From NCBI RefSeq assembly GCF_047030795.1, contig NZ_JBKYIC010000001.1: 64,000 nucleotides of DNA. One strand, 5' to 3'. Positions 17,868 through 25,773 of the stretch are shown in pieces. Source of the DNA: Frisingicoccus sp902471845 (GTDB lineage Bacteria; Bacillota; Clostridia; Lachnospirales; Lachnospiraceae). The translations under genes and the position numbers were made by a program. Below the pieces are notes generated by a model. It was not told the origin of the DNA, did not search any database, and saw only the letters and a list, made by a program, of their open reading frames with translations. The first letter of the stretch is position 1. The number at the start of each line of letters is the position of its first letter.

Positions 17868-17939
17868 GCAGCTGGCTAACATACCTTTCGGCTTAGTCCC
17901 TATAGTTTTGCGTCATCGAATTTCTTCGATTTTGCCTTG
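17865..17939 (-). promoter_or_regulatory. Cyclic di-GMP-I (GEMM-I) riboswitch aptamer
   Basis: The minus-strand leader shows the GEMM-I core in order. First comes AAGGCAAA, then a hairpin ATCGAA-GAAA-TTCGAT capped by the GAAA tetraloop known to dock in this class. Next is GACGCAAAACTATAGGGAC, then CTAAGCC-GAAA-GG, and the 3' part GTTAGCCAGCTGCC, whose TGCC can pair with the initial GGCA. The transcript starts about 15 bases upstream. A terminator follows immediately. Known relatives in clostridia control motility and adhesion genes, which fits the giant adhesin downstream. Confidence 0.92.
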
Positions 17940-17960
17940 AAATCATATTCTTTTAAAAAA

Positions 17961-17989
17961 AGTATATCACGTCAGGAAAAATTGTGCAA
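17961..17989 (-). promoter_or_regulatory. Promoter of the riboswitch–adhesin transcript
   Basis: TTGCAC (17984-17989) and TATACT (17961-17966) on the minus strand, 17 bases apart. The predicted start near 17954 lies just upstream of the aptamer. Confidence 0.75.
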
Positions 17990-18031
17990 TAATTATGTTT
18001 ATTATCAATTTTTTTCGTGGTATACATATTC

Positions 18032-18083
18032 AAAAAACAGGCAGAAGGAATTAAAGTATTTTCTTAAAATTCCATTCAGCCTG
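18032..18083 (-). terminator. Terminator after tRNA-Ala
   Basis: A long stem on the minus strand (CAGGCTGAATGGAATT pairing with AATTCCTTCTGCCTG, one mismatch region) is followed by TTTTTTG. It lies 11 bases past the tRNA and insulates the adhesin promoter. Confidence 0.85.
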
Positions 18084-18093
18084 CTTTATTTTA

Positions 18094-18166
18094 TGGAGCA
18101 TACGGGATTCGAACCCGTGGCCTCAACAATGCGAATGTTGCGCGCTCCCAACTGCGCTAATGCCCC
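18094..18166 (-). tRNA. tRNA-Ala(CGC)
   Basis: A 73-nt cloverleaf with acceptor stem GGGGCAT/ATGCTCC, anticodon stem CAACA/TGTTG and loop TTCGCAT (anticodon CGC, decoding GCG). The TΨC arm is CGGGTTCGAATCCCG and the discriminator is A. The 3' CCA is not encoded. Confidence 0.97.
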
Positions 18167-18175
18167 GTCGAATCA

Positions 18176-18204
18176 ATTATAGCACCTATTCTTCCGATTG
18201 ACAA
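18176..18204 (-). promoter_or_regulatory. Promoter for tRNA-Ala
   Basis: TTGTCA (18199-18204) and perfect TATAAT (18176-18181) on the minus strand with a 17-base spacer. Confidence 0.9.
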
Positions 18205-18227
18205 TGAATTTACATTATAGATTTTGC

Positions 18228-19061
18228 TTACTTTTTCAACCAGGCCTTATAGGCTTCCGGGTCTAATTTCCCCTGACGGGCCATTTCAAGTCCTTCCTTT
18301 GCTTCTTTATACCATGCTTCAAACTCTTCCCGGCTCATATTTGCTGCCTTTTTTCTCGGTTTCGTCATGCGGGCATAATGGGCTTTATAGGCACGGGTAT
18401 AGGCCTGGAGAAGTTCATCTTTTTTTACAGTTTTTTCAAATGTCTTTGTATAGCCCACATCTGCACAGGTCTTTCCATCCTTTGAAAACACACGGGTACA
18501 ATAATCCACATTACTCCGCCGCGGTATGAAAAACCGTCCGCAATTTTTGCAGACCTTAATATTCTGGTGCCGCCGCATCATCTCGATCAGCTCACACATG
18601 AGACAATCTTCAAAGCCCATCAAAAAATAATCAATCATCCACCGATTCTCATTTTTTACCGTTTGATTAACCAATGTTCCGCTGGAATAAAATGGATGGC
18701 GCAGAAAATAATGCGTGGCATCCTCATTTTGCTCCGACGGTCCATGAACAAGAGCATCCAAAAGTTTTTTATAAATCTCCTGAAGTTCCTCCAGCTTTCC
18801 CAGTGTCAAATCAATGGACGTTTCATCACCGCTGTCCTTTATGTTCAGTGTCTGAATCCGCTCATCATTCCAGGAAGAAAAATAGGGATGCATTTCCCGC
18901 ACTTGTTCGGTCTGAAAGCAGGTATCGTTCAAATCCATATAAATAAAATCCAAAAGGCTTTTTCCGAGGCGGCACGGAGCGGATGTTGTATGAAAATAAA
19001 TAATCTCATCCGTCAGATCCATATAAACATGTATATAATTTTTTTTCGTTTCTTTTAACAT
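18228..19061 (-). CDS. DUF6076-like protein with CxxC zinc-binding motif
   Basis: A 277-residue protein of unknown function that I associate, tentatively, with DUF6076. A small cysteine cluster (VCKNCGRFFIPRRSN, followed by DYC and a later cysteine) at about residues 175-200 looks like a zinc ribbon. The tail is rich in Lys, Glu and Ala and probably helical. The ATG at 19061 is chosen because GGAGG lies 8 bases upstream; the longer frame to 19076 would use a TTG that overlaps this site. It follows the small cysteine-rich gene by 17 bases, so it is likely the last gene of the 4-hydroxybutyryl-CoA dehydratase operon. I infer no enzymatic role. Confidence 0.7.
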   Translation of the reverse strand: MLKETKKNYIHVYMDLTDEIIYFHTTSAPCRLGKSLLDFIYMDLNDTCFQTEQVREMHPYFSSWNDERIQTLNIKDSGDETSIDLTLGKLEELQEIYKKLLDALVHGPSEQNEDATHYFLRHPFYSSGTLVNQTVKNENRWMIDYFLMGFEDCLMCELIEMMRRHQNIKVCKNCGRFFIPRRSNVDYCTRVFSKDGKTCADVGYTKTFEKTVKKDELLQAYTRAYKAHYARMTKPRKKAANMSREEFEAWYKEAKEGLEMARQGKLDPEAYKAWLKK

Positions 19062-19078
19062 CCGCTCTGCCTCCAATA

Positions 19079-19339
19079 TTATCTCTGTTTTATCTCTATA
19101 ATCAATTGTTCCAGCTGACTTTCCTCTGAAACTTTAAATGTATCACCATTTACCTGAATCTTTGATATGTCCGCACAACGCGACGGACACCCGCAGATCA
19201 CCAGCAGATGATCATAAATCACTTCCGGCTGAACATATTGAAATTCTGCCTCCGGGCAGCGTTTTTTTACAGTGTCGAAAAAGACGGTGCGATTATATCT
19301 GGGATTGCACCCGCCGCAATATTTCACTCCAAAAACCAT
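19079..19339 (-). CDS. Small cysteine-rich protein (CGGCNP and CGCPSRC motifs), unknown function
   Basis: An 86-residue protein with six cysteines. CGGCNPRYNR comes near the start and VICGCPSRCAD in the middle, an arrangement suited to binding a metal or an iron-sulfur cluster. I do not recognise a characterised family. It starts at 19339 after GAGGTGATTT. It sits 11 bases downstream of the NifU-like gene and in line with 4-hydroxybutyryl-CoA dehydratase, a 4Fe-4S/FAD enzyme, so a role in cofactor delivery is a reasonable guess but only a guess. Confidence 0.7.
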   Translation of the reverse strand: MVFGVKYCGGCNPRYNRTVFFDTVKKRCPEAEFQYVQPEVIYDHLLVICGCPSRCADISKIQVNGDTFKVSEESQLEQLIIEIKQR

Positions 19340-19350
19340 AAATCACCTCG

Positions 19351-19629
19351 TCAATGTCTCAACAGACTTTTGGCAAAATCAATCATCTCGTCACTGACGC
19401 CGGCTTCCAGCCGCACCTCTTTTACTTCTTTCACCTGTTCCATAACTTCTTTTTTTACAATATCTTCTGTCGTAAATAAAGAAGAAGGACAGTTTGAACA
19501 CATACCGGTCAATTTAAATTTCAACACGCCGTCGGTAAAATCCAAAATCTGGATATCGCCTCCATGGCCCTGAAGATAAGGGCGTACCGACGTATCGATT
19601 ACCTGACGAATTCGTTCAAGAACTTCCAT
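19351..19629 (-). CDS. NifU C-terminal domain iron-sulfur scaffold protein
   Basis: A 92-residue protein consisting of the NifU C-terminal (Nfu) domain alone. It has RPYLQGHGGDIQILDF near the start and the cluster-binding CxxC in GMCSNCPSS. Nfu proteins assemble or carry 4Fe-4S clusters to target enzymes. The ATG at 19629 has AGGAGC upstream; the in-frame TTG at 19647 would overlap the preceding stop codon. It directly follows the 4-hydroxybutyryl-CoA dehydratase gene (14-base gap), suggesting dedicated cluster supply to that enzyme. The window also carries a separate isc-type system at 38-40 kb. Confidence 0.9.
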   Translation of the reverse strand: MEVLERIRQVIDTSVRPYLQGHGGDIQILDFTDGVLKFKLTGMCSNCPSSLFTTEDIVKKEVMEQVKEVKEVRLEAGVSDEMIDFAKSLLRH

Positions 19630-19643
19630 TATTTCTGCTCCTA

Positions 19644-21095
19644 TCAATCTTCAATATGTACAATGGCTTTAGCCAGAGCTTTTTTGCCCGGCATATTACT
19701 CTGTCTGGAAATCATTACACGCTGTGCCTGCGGACTTCCCGCTCCGTGAAGAGATTCGGTCAGATAGCCGACTGCAGCGGTTCCCAAAGTAAGATTTTCG
19801 ATGAGACGCATGATCTTGAACCGGTTCGTGACAGATGTTGTTGCCGTGCCGGCAAAGTATTTCTTAATATATTCACCGGCTACCGGATGATTAATATCTT
19901 TTTCAGATGGAAGAGTGACCATCAGACCGCCGGCGATATCCTGAGCCAGGCGTGCAATCTCATATGGAAAACGGGTAACATTCTGCTTACAGACATTAGC
20001 CAGCATCAGATCGATCAGATAGTTGCCCGATGCCGTCTCCGTTCCCTCCGAAGAACAGGCAATGCCGCAGCAATACAGCGTTTCATTCAAATGCGTCATT
20101 TCAATCAATTTATCTTTAATATGAGAAGCTTTATCCGCACCGTTATATTCAGCGGCCAATGCGGCTGCACCGATCAATACATCGCCCACACCAACTTTAC
20201 ATCCGCCGTAGCTCTGTCTGTGATATCCGGCAAAACGTTCAACAAGCATACCTGCGAACTCGGTCTCGCCATTTAAGAAAATACGGTCATTCGGAACAAA
20301 TACATTATCAAATACAGTCAGCGCCTCCATGCCGCCGTAAATATCATTTCCCACATCCAGGGTCGTATGCTCTGTCTTTCTTGTGTCACAGCTCTGACGT
20401 CCCACAACCATGACCAGTCCTTCGGAATCCAAAGGAACTGCAAAAGAAACTGCATAGTCTTTATCGTCCGGTCCCATAGCGATGGTTGGCATTACAAGAA
20501 CTTCATGAGAGTTGACAATACCTGTCTGATGAGCTTTGGCGCCACGGACAACAATACCGTCCGGGCGGCGTTCAACTACATGAAGGAACAGATCCGGATC
20601 GGCCTGTTTGGATGGCGCCAGACTCCGGTCACCCTTCGTATCAGTCATCGCACCGTCAACGACCAGGTCATTTTCCTGAACATAAGCGGCAAATTTTCTG
20701 AAATTCTCGTGATAGTTTGTCCCGCACTTCTGATCCACTTCATAAGTCGTGCTGTATACCGCATTAAAAGCATCCATACCGACACAACGCTGGAAGCAGG
20801 CGGCAGTCTTCTGTCCGAGCAGACGCTGCATCTTTACTTTCTTTACCAGATCTTCCGCACTCTGATGAATATGGGTAAAACGATTAATCTTTTCTCCTGT
20901 CAGATTCGATGTTGCCGTCATCAAATCTTCATACTCCGGCATCTGAGCCAGATCATAAGTTGCTTTTATGGAATTGATGGATGGCTGAAGAATCGGATTG
21001 CCGACAGCGGTTTCAAGTTCTTCTCCAAAAAGAAAAATCCGCATTTTCATCTTCTTTAAACTTTCTTCATACTCTTTACCTGTCATCAAAGCCAT
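19644..21095 (-). CDS. abfD: 4-hydroxybutyryl-CoA dehydratase / vinylacetyl-CoA isomerase
   Basis: A 483-residue protein that closely fits the family of Clostridium aminobutyricum AbfD. It converts 4-hydroxybutyryl-CoA to crotonyl-CoA using FAD and an unusual 4Fe-4S cluster. The cluster ligands are present: C100 and C104 in CFQRC, and a His-x6-Cys pair in HRQSYGGC. Together they match C99, C103, H292 and C299 of the known enzyme. The route links 4-aminobutyrate or succinate fermentation to butyrate. Other genes of the path are not in this window. The start at 21095 has AAGGAGG upstream. It is the first gene of a probable operon with the Nfu protein. Confidence 0.95.
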   Translation of the reverse strand: MALMTGKEYEESLKKMKMRIFLFGEELETAVGNPILQPSINSIKATYDLAQMPEYEDLMTATSNLTGEKINRFTHIHQSAEDLVKKVKMQRLLGQKTAACFQRCVGMDAFNAVYSTTYEVDQKCGTNYHENFRKFAAYVQENDLVVDGAMTDTKGDRSLAPSKQADPDLFLHVVERRPDGIVVRGAKAHQTGIVNSHEVLVMPTIAMGPDDKDYAVSFAVPLDSEGLVMVVGRQSCDTRKTEHTTLDVGNDIYGGMEALTVFDNVFVPNDRIFLNGETEFAGMLVERFAGYHRQSYGGCKVGVGDVLIGAAALAAEYNGADKASHIKDKLIEMTHLNETLYCCGIACSSEGTETASGNYLIDLMLANVCKQNVTRFPYEIARLAQDIAGGLMVTLPSEKDINHPVAGEYIKKYFAGTATTSVTNRFKIMRLIENLTLGTAAVGYLTESLHGAGSPQAQRVMISRQSNMPGKKALAKAIVHIED

Positions 21096-21226
21096 GATAA
21101 ACTCCTCCTTATACCTGTAGAATATCCTCTGAGTTTTGTTCACTATCATTTTAATATAATCCCGTCGAAAATACCAGTAGCATTGAATATTTTTTTAACA
21201 ATTTGAAGTGTCATCTCTATATAACA

Positions 21227-21259
21227 AAAAACACCGGAACCATCTGATTCCGGTGTTTT
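21227..21259 (-). terminator. Terminator after tRNA-Glu
   Basis: A perfect 12-bp stem (AAAACACCGGAA/TTCCGGTGTTTT) with an extended T run on the minus strand, 29 bases past the tRNA-Glu 3' end. Confidence 0.9.
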
Positions 21260-21288
21260 CTGGGGTTGGACTATTCTTAAATAGTTAA

Positions 21289-21360
21289 CAGCCTGTAGGG
21301 GAATCGAACCCCTGTTTCCGCCGTGAGAGGGCGGCGTCTTAACCGCTTGACCAACAGGCC
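21289..21360 (-). tRNA. tRNA-Glu(CTC)
   Basis: A 72-nt cloverleaf with acceptor stem GGCCTGT/ACAGGCT, anticodon stem CCGCC/GGCGG and loop CTCTCAC (anticodon CTC, decoding GAG). The TΨC arm is AGGGGTTCGATTCCCCT. The discriminator is G and CCA is not encoded. Confidence 0.96.
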
Positions 21361-21380
21361 TTAGTCATACCGACCTGTAT

Positions 21381-21409
21381 ATTCTATACCATGTTGAAAA
21401 AGAAATCAA
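21381..21409 (-). promoter_or_regulatory. Promoter for tRNA-Glu
   Basis: TTGATT (21404-21409) and TAGAAT (21381-21386) on the minus strand, spacer 17 bases. Confidence 0.7.
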
Positions 21410-21434
21410 GCTTTTTTTACAAAAATTTAGTATA

Positions 21435-22592
21435 TTATTCTTTTCTGCACATTGGAAGTGTATTATTAATTCCCTTTGACATGAGAATCTGGTGAATATC
21501 AATCACGCCATTGTCAAAACTTGCTGCGCAGGAAGCCAAATAAAGTTCCCACATTCTGGCAAAAGCTTCGCCTTTTGTATCAGCAACTTCTGAACGGCAC
21601 TTTTTAAAGTTTTCAAGCCAGCAAAGTAAGGTACGATTATAGTGGCTGCGCAGACTTTCTACATCCAGTGTATGAAAATCAAATTCGGGAAGCATATAGA
21701 TCATTTCACGAAGGCTCGGAAGCATGCCGCCCGGAAAAATATATTTTTTCATCCAGGCGTCTCCTGAATGTTCCTTCTGCCCGCTGATAAAATGCAAAAG
21801 AAACAGGCCGCCGGGTTTCAGAACCTGATGGACATTTTTCATAAATAGTTCATAATTTCCCCGTCCCACATGTTCCAGCATACCAACGCTGACCACACGG
21901 TCAAAAAGCATCCCCGACTTTTCCAGCTCCCGGTAATCCATCAATCGGACATCCAGTAAGTCTTCTAAACCTTCCTTCTGAATATCCTGCCGAAATTTGT
22001 CATACTGTTCATGGCTCAGTGTAATTCCCGTTCCCCGGACGCCATATTCTTTGGCTGCCCGCTTAAGCAAAAATCCCCATCCGCATCCAATATCCAAAAG
22101 GGACATTCCTTTTTCCAGATGAAGTTTCTGCAGGATATGGTCCACTTTATTTACCTGAGCCTGATAAAGACTGTCGTTCTCCGACTTAAAATAACCGCAG
22201 GAATAGCTCATCGTCTCATCCAGCCACTTTTGATAAAAATCATTTCCAATATCATAATGGTAGGAAACTTCTTTTTTCTGATTCGTCTTGCTTCTGGAAG
22301 AATCCATCAGCTTTTTTAATGCTTTTTTGTCTGTCGTAAATTTCCCTATTTGTCCCATAAAAACGTCCAGTACTTCATACAAGTCGTGATCCACATTCAG
22401 ATTTCCCTGCATATAAGCTTCTCCGAGCGCCAGTGACGTACTTGTCAAAAGACTCTTCTTGTCCGGCATCTGCGTCATAGTCACTGTAAATTGGGGTTCT
22501 CCCTGACCAAGCTTCATTCGCTCCGTACCGGTCTCAAGTATGAAGGAAACAGGAATAATATTTTCGAAATAGGATTTTACAAACCCATTCAT
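21435..22592 (-). CDS. cfa: Cyclopropane-fatty-acyl-phospholipid synthase family methyltransferase
   Basis: A 385-residue protein. An N-terminal lipid-binding region (about 1-100) is followed by a class I SAM methyltransferase domain with the motif LLDIGCGWGFLLKRA. YHYDIGNDFY precedes it and MLEHVGRGNY lies downstream, all typical of the Cfa family. It transfers a methylene from S-adenosylmethionine to unsaturated acyl chains of membrane phospholipids, a stationary-phase and acid-stress response in known cases. AGAGG lies 7 bases upstream of the ATG. It follows the DUF255 gene by 17 bases and is probably co-transcribed with it. Confidence 0.92.
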   Translation of the reverse strand: MNGFVKSYFENIIPVSFILETGTERMKLGQGEPQFTVTMTQMPDKKSLLTSTSLALGEAYMQGNLNVDHDLYEVLDVFMGQIGKFTTDKKALKKLMDSSRSKTNQKKEVSYHYDIGNDFYQKWLDETMSYSCGYFKSENDSLYQAQVNKVDHILQKLHLEKGMSLLDIGCGWGFLLKRAAKEYGVRGTGITLSHEQYDKFRQDIQKEGLEDLLDVRLMDYRELEKSGMLFDRVVSVGMLEHVGRGNYELFMKNVHQVLKPGGLFLLHFISGQKEHSGDAWMKKYIFPGGMLPSLREMIYMLPEFDFHTLDVESLRSHYNRTLLCWLENFKKCRSEVADTKGEAFARMWELYLASCAASFDNGVIDIHQILMSKGINNTLPMCRKE

Positions 22593-22609
22593 CCAAAAAC
22601 CTCTTTTCT

Positions 22610-24646
22610 TTAAAGGATATCTGGATTATTCCCTAAAATCCACGTTTTAACCACTTCCGATGTAACAGGCATCTTACATGTTCCGTTCTCACAAAGATAA
22701 TAGGCCGGTTCTGTCTCCGGTACCGGGTATTCTGCTGTAAAAGGCGCATACTTTAAAAGTTCTTCTTCATTTTTCTCTGTTTTAACGAGAACGCTGATAT
22801 CATCTGCTCCATACTGACTGACATACTGTTTTAATTCTTCCGGAATACGTTCTTTAACCGCACAGACAAGCTCTCTATGCGGATAAAACGCCATAGTCAA
22901 AGCCATCAAGGCAAAACTATAACCGACGGGATACCGCTGGATTTCACCGGCACAAAATCGCATCTGCCGCTCTGCAGCCTCCTGCCATGTTCTTTCTGCT
23001 GTCAGCAGGGCCAATTTCTGCAAAACCATGACTGCAACCGAATTGCCGGAAGGAATGGCGCCGTCATAGGTTTCTTTTGGCCGGGAGATTAATGTTTCTC
23101 CATCAAAGGCTGTCATATAATATCCGCCCTTTTCCCGGTCCTCAAAAAGTTCCCGCATCTGCTTTGCCCGTAAAACAGCCAGGGACAAATATTCTATTTC
23201 AAATGTGGCCTGATAAAGCTCAAGCAATGCCAGGGCATAAACTGCATAATCATCCAGCTGACCTGCATTGGCGGCCTCACCGTCCCGAAAACGAAGATAC
23301 AGCCGCTGATTCCCATCAATCATCTTCTCTTCGATAAAATTTTTTGTCCGTACCGCCGCTTCGAGACAGGAAGGTTCCCCCAGGATATCTCCGGCCCTTA
23401 CAAGGGCGATAATGGCCCAGGCATTCCAAGATAATAAGATTTTATCATCCTTATGCAGTCGGGTCCGTTCCAGACGATAATCATATAATTGTTTTTTCCA
23501 TATTTTATGGCGCTCCAAATCCGAAATATCCTCCGCAGGGTTCCCGATTGTATTTGGGATACTTTTGCCTTCAAAATTCCCTCTGTCCGTAATATGATAA
23601 TAATAACAGAATTCCTCTCCATCCTCATCACCAAGGACCGCCTTTACCTCTTCCGGTGTAAAAACATAATATTTCCCTTCCACGCCGTCGCTGTCCGCAT
23701 CCTGTCCGCAGTAAAATCCGCCGTCTGCCAGCTCTCTGAGCATATAGTCTGCTATATCCCGGGCTACCGCCCCGTAAAGTTCTTTTCTTGTTATACGGTA
23801 AGCTTCCGCATTAGTCCATAAAAGTAATGCATTATCATAGAGCATTTTTTCAAAATGGGGAACAAGCCATTGTTTGTCTGTCGAATATCTCGAAAATCCG
23901 CCGCCGATATGGTCATGGATTCCGCCTCTGGCCATGGCCTCCAGCGTAATTTCCACCATTTTAAGAGCTTCAGGAGCCTTTTCTACTTCAGCATACCGCA
24001 TCAGGAAAAGCAGATGATGGGGCGTCGGAAATTTCGGTGCTGTGCCAAAACCGCCCCACTTTCTGTCAAACTGTTCCTGAAACATCGTATAGGCTTTCGC
24101 TAAAATGGATTTATCCGGTGTTCCGGATATACCGCTTTCTTCCCGACCGTTCCGGACAATAGCATCAATGATCATTTCCGCGTTGTCTTCCAATTCCTTT
24201 CTGCGGGTTTGCCACAAAGCGGCTACCTGTATGAGTATGTCCGTCAGTCCAGGCTGACCATAGCGACTGCCTTTCGGAAAATAAGTCCCGGCAAAGAAAG
24301 GCTTCTGCTCCGGTGTCATGATAATTGTCAACGGCCATCCTCCGGCGCCGGTGAGGGCCTGACAGACGGACATATAGACCGCATCAATATCCGGCCGCTC
24401 TTCCCGGTCCACTTTAATAGAAATAAAATTTTTATTGAGCAGCTCTGCCACCTTTTCATCTTCAAAAGATTCATGGGCCATCACATGGCACCAATGGCAG
24501 GTCGAGTACCCAATGCTGAGAAAAACCGGCTTATTTTCATCAGCTGCCTTTTTAAAAGCCTCATCACCCCATGGATACCAGTCTACCGGATTGTCCCCGT
24601 GCTGCAAAAGATAGGGCGATTTTTCATTTTTTAATCGATTTGACAT
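22610..24646 (-). CDS. DUF255 thioredoxin-domain protein (YyaL/SPATA20-like)
   Basis: A 678-residue protein. Residues 1-165 form the DUF255 thioredoxin-like domain with YSTCHWCHVMAHESF, where the CxxC has the form CHWC, and with NFISIKVDREERPD. The rest is an alpha/alpha barrel of the six-hairpin glycosidase type. The family (bacterial YyaL, human SPATA20) has no settled function. The ATG at 24646 with AGGAGG at 6 bases is chosen over the frame start at 24679. It heads the operon with cfa. Confidence 0.9.
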   Translation of the reverse strand: MSNRLKNEKSPYLLQHGDNPVDWYPWGDEAFKKAADENKPVFLSIGYSTCHWCHVMAHESFEDEKVAELLNKNFISIKVDREERPDIDAVYMSVCQALTGAGGWPLTIIMTPEQKPFFAGTYFPKGSRYGQPGLTDILIQVAALWQTRRKELEDNAEMIIDAIVRNGREESGISGTPDKSILAKAYTMFQEQFDRKWGGFGTAPKFPTPHHLLFLMRYAEVEKAPEALKMVEITLEAMARGGIHDHIGGGFSRYSTDKQWLVPHFEKMLYDNALLLWTNAEAYRITRKELYGAVARDIADYMLRELADGGFYCGQDADSDGVEGKYYVFTPEEVKAVLGDEDGEEFCYYYHITDRGNFEGKSIPNTIGNPAEDISDLERHKIWKKQLYDYRLERTRLHKDDKILLSWNAWAIIALVRAGDILGEPSCLEAAVRTKNFIEEKMIDGNQRLYLRFRDGEAANAGQLDDYAVYALALLELYQATFEIEYLSLAVLRAKQMRELFEDREKGGYYMTAFDGETLISRPKETYDGAIPSGNSVAVMVLQKLALLTAERTWQEAAERQMRFCAGEIQRYPVGYSFALMALTMAFYPHRELVCAVKERIPEELKQYVSQYGADDISVLVKTEKNEEELLKYAPFTAEYPVPETEPAYYLCENGTCKMPVTSEVVKTWILGNNPDIL

Positions 24647-24688
24647 AGAGGTCCTCCTGATTTTGTGCAAGTATTTCATTAAAAGATA

Positions 24689-24717
24689 AAAGCGATACCT
24701 CTTTATAGTACCGCTTT
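24689..24717 (-). promoter_or_regulatory. Terminator-like hairpin in the DUF255 leader
   Basis: A stem AAAGCGGTAC/GTATCGCTTT (one G-U pair) is followed on the minus strand by a T-rich tract (TATCTTTT), about 40 bases upstream of the DUF255 start. It may be an attenuator or a back-up terminator for ssrA. The rest of the 24647-24811 gap is A/T-rich with no gene. Confidence 0.4.
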
Positions 24718-24811
24718 ATACATATATTATATGTCCAGATCTATTCTTCTACATTCTCTTTATCATCCTGTTTATATAATTATACTATAAAACACCGTAT
24801 ATTTAAAACGC

Positions 24812-24846
24812 AAAACACCTGAAAACATAGAGTTTTCAGGTGTTTT
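24812..24846 (-). terminator. Terminator after tmRNA
   Basis: A perfect 15-bp stem (AAAACACCTGAAAAC/GTTTTCAGGTGTTTT) with a 5-base loop, 18 bases past the 3' end of ssrA. Confidence 0.9.
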
Positions 24847-24863
24847 CCAATACGACCTATGAG

Positions 24864-25209
24864 TGGAGCTGCGGGGAGTCGAACCCCGGTCCGAAGGCAC
24901 ATCCGTCCAGGCATCTTCCATCATAGTCATTCTATGGACATTCCCTCAGTCAGACGCCGAATGACAGGCTTCTGACTTTAGTAGCTTCATAAATCTTCCG
25001 ATGCCTCAAAGCTTTGGCAACGGAGGGCCTCACAAGTTCGATGCCAGATTCTCAGACAGTGAGCGATCTGAGGCTGACAAGCTGCAATTAGGCAGCTAAA
25101 GCGTAATCTTCGTTAGCTTTTATATTTAAGTTCCAGGTTATTACGCAGTCCCGGAGTCTGCGAATGGCTTCCCAAACTTCCACACCCCCGTCGAAACCAG
25201 TACAACCCC
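24864..25209 (-). ncRNA. ssrA: tmRNA (tag peptide ANEDYALAA)
   Basis: A 346-nt RNA with a tRNA-Ala-like end. The 5' GGGGTTGTACTGGTTTCGAC and the 3' arm GGTTCGACTCCCCG ending CAGCTCCA form the acceptor stem. The internal reading frame GCT AAC GAA GAT TAC GCT and onward encodes ANEDYALAA followed by TAA. It rescues stalled ribosomes with SmpB and marks the nascent chain for proteolysis. It lies directly downstream of smpB but has its own strong promoter. CCA is not encoded. Confidence 0.97.
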
Positions 25210-25246
25210 TTATAAAGTTGATGGTTAAGACTAACGATGTCTTTTT

Positions 25247-25275
25247 ATCATACTCAAAAACCCTGAAAATGTCAA
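25247..25275 (-). promoter_or_regulatory. Promoter for ssrA
   Basis: Perfect TTGACA (25270-25275) and TATGAT (25247-25252) on the minus strand, spacer 17. The -35 overlaps the smpB stop codon, so ssrA can be transcribed apart from rnr-smpB. Confidence 0.88.
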
Positions 25276-25739
25276 TAGAGATTTTTTACCTTAAAATCTC
25301 TCTCGGCTTCTCTTCTCTGGTCTTTTTTCGCAATGCTGTCCCGCTTATCATAAAGCTTTTTACCTTTTGCCAGTCCGATCTCCACTTTTACCAGACTGTC
25401 CTTAAAATAAACCTTCAGCGGTACGATCGTATAGCCCTTCTGGGCCACCTGACCGAGTATCTTTCGTATTTCATACTTATGAAGCAGGAGCTTCCGCACG
25501 CGGAGCGGGTCTTTATTAAATATATTTCCCTTTTCATAGGGACTGATATTCATCTGATAGACAAAAAGTTCTTCACCTTCCGGACGGACAAAGGCTTCTT
25601 TCACGCTGCATCTGCCCATTCGGAGGGACTTTACTTCTGTCCCGTGCAAAGATATTCCGGCTTCATAGGTGTCTTCAATAAAATAATCATAGTATGCTTT
25701 TTTGTTATTGGCAATTAATTTAATTCCTGCTTTGCCCAT
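25272..25739 (-). CDS. smpB: SsrA-binding protein SmpB
   Basis: A 155-residue protein of normal family length. It begins GIKLIANNKKAYYDYFIEDT with the OB-fold signature and YEAGISLHGTEVKSLR, and ends in the basic tail (KKDQRREAERDFKVKNLY) that acts as a codon-anticodon mimic in the ribosome. It binds tmRNA and delivers it to stalled ribosomes. It lies between rnr and ssrA, and all three functions cooperate in rescue and decay of non-stop mRNA. Confidence 0.97.
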   Translation of the reverse strand: MGKAGIKLIANNKKAYYDYFIEDTYEAGISLHGTEVKSLRMGRCSVKEAFVRPEGEELFVYQMNISPYEKGNIFNKDPLRVRKLLLHKYEIRKILGQVAQKGYTIVPLKVYFKDSLVKVEIGLAKGKKLYDKRDSIAKKDQRREAERDFKVKNLY

Positions 25740-25773
25740 ATGCTACCTCATTTCCGCACCTTACGCGCACTAT

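Noticed and set aside
17937..18182. Plus-strand frame ending in a GFEPVAST-like peptide
   Set aside because: It is the well-known false translation of the reverse strand of a tRNA (here tRNA-Ala), with no ribosome binding site.
20367..21059. 230-codon plus-strand frame opposite abfD
   Set aside because: It is the reverse shadow of the dehydratase, with no family features.
21150..21230. Rex site upstream of abfD
   Set aside because: Only one half-site (TTGTTAA) is present; the other arm does not match.
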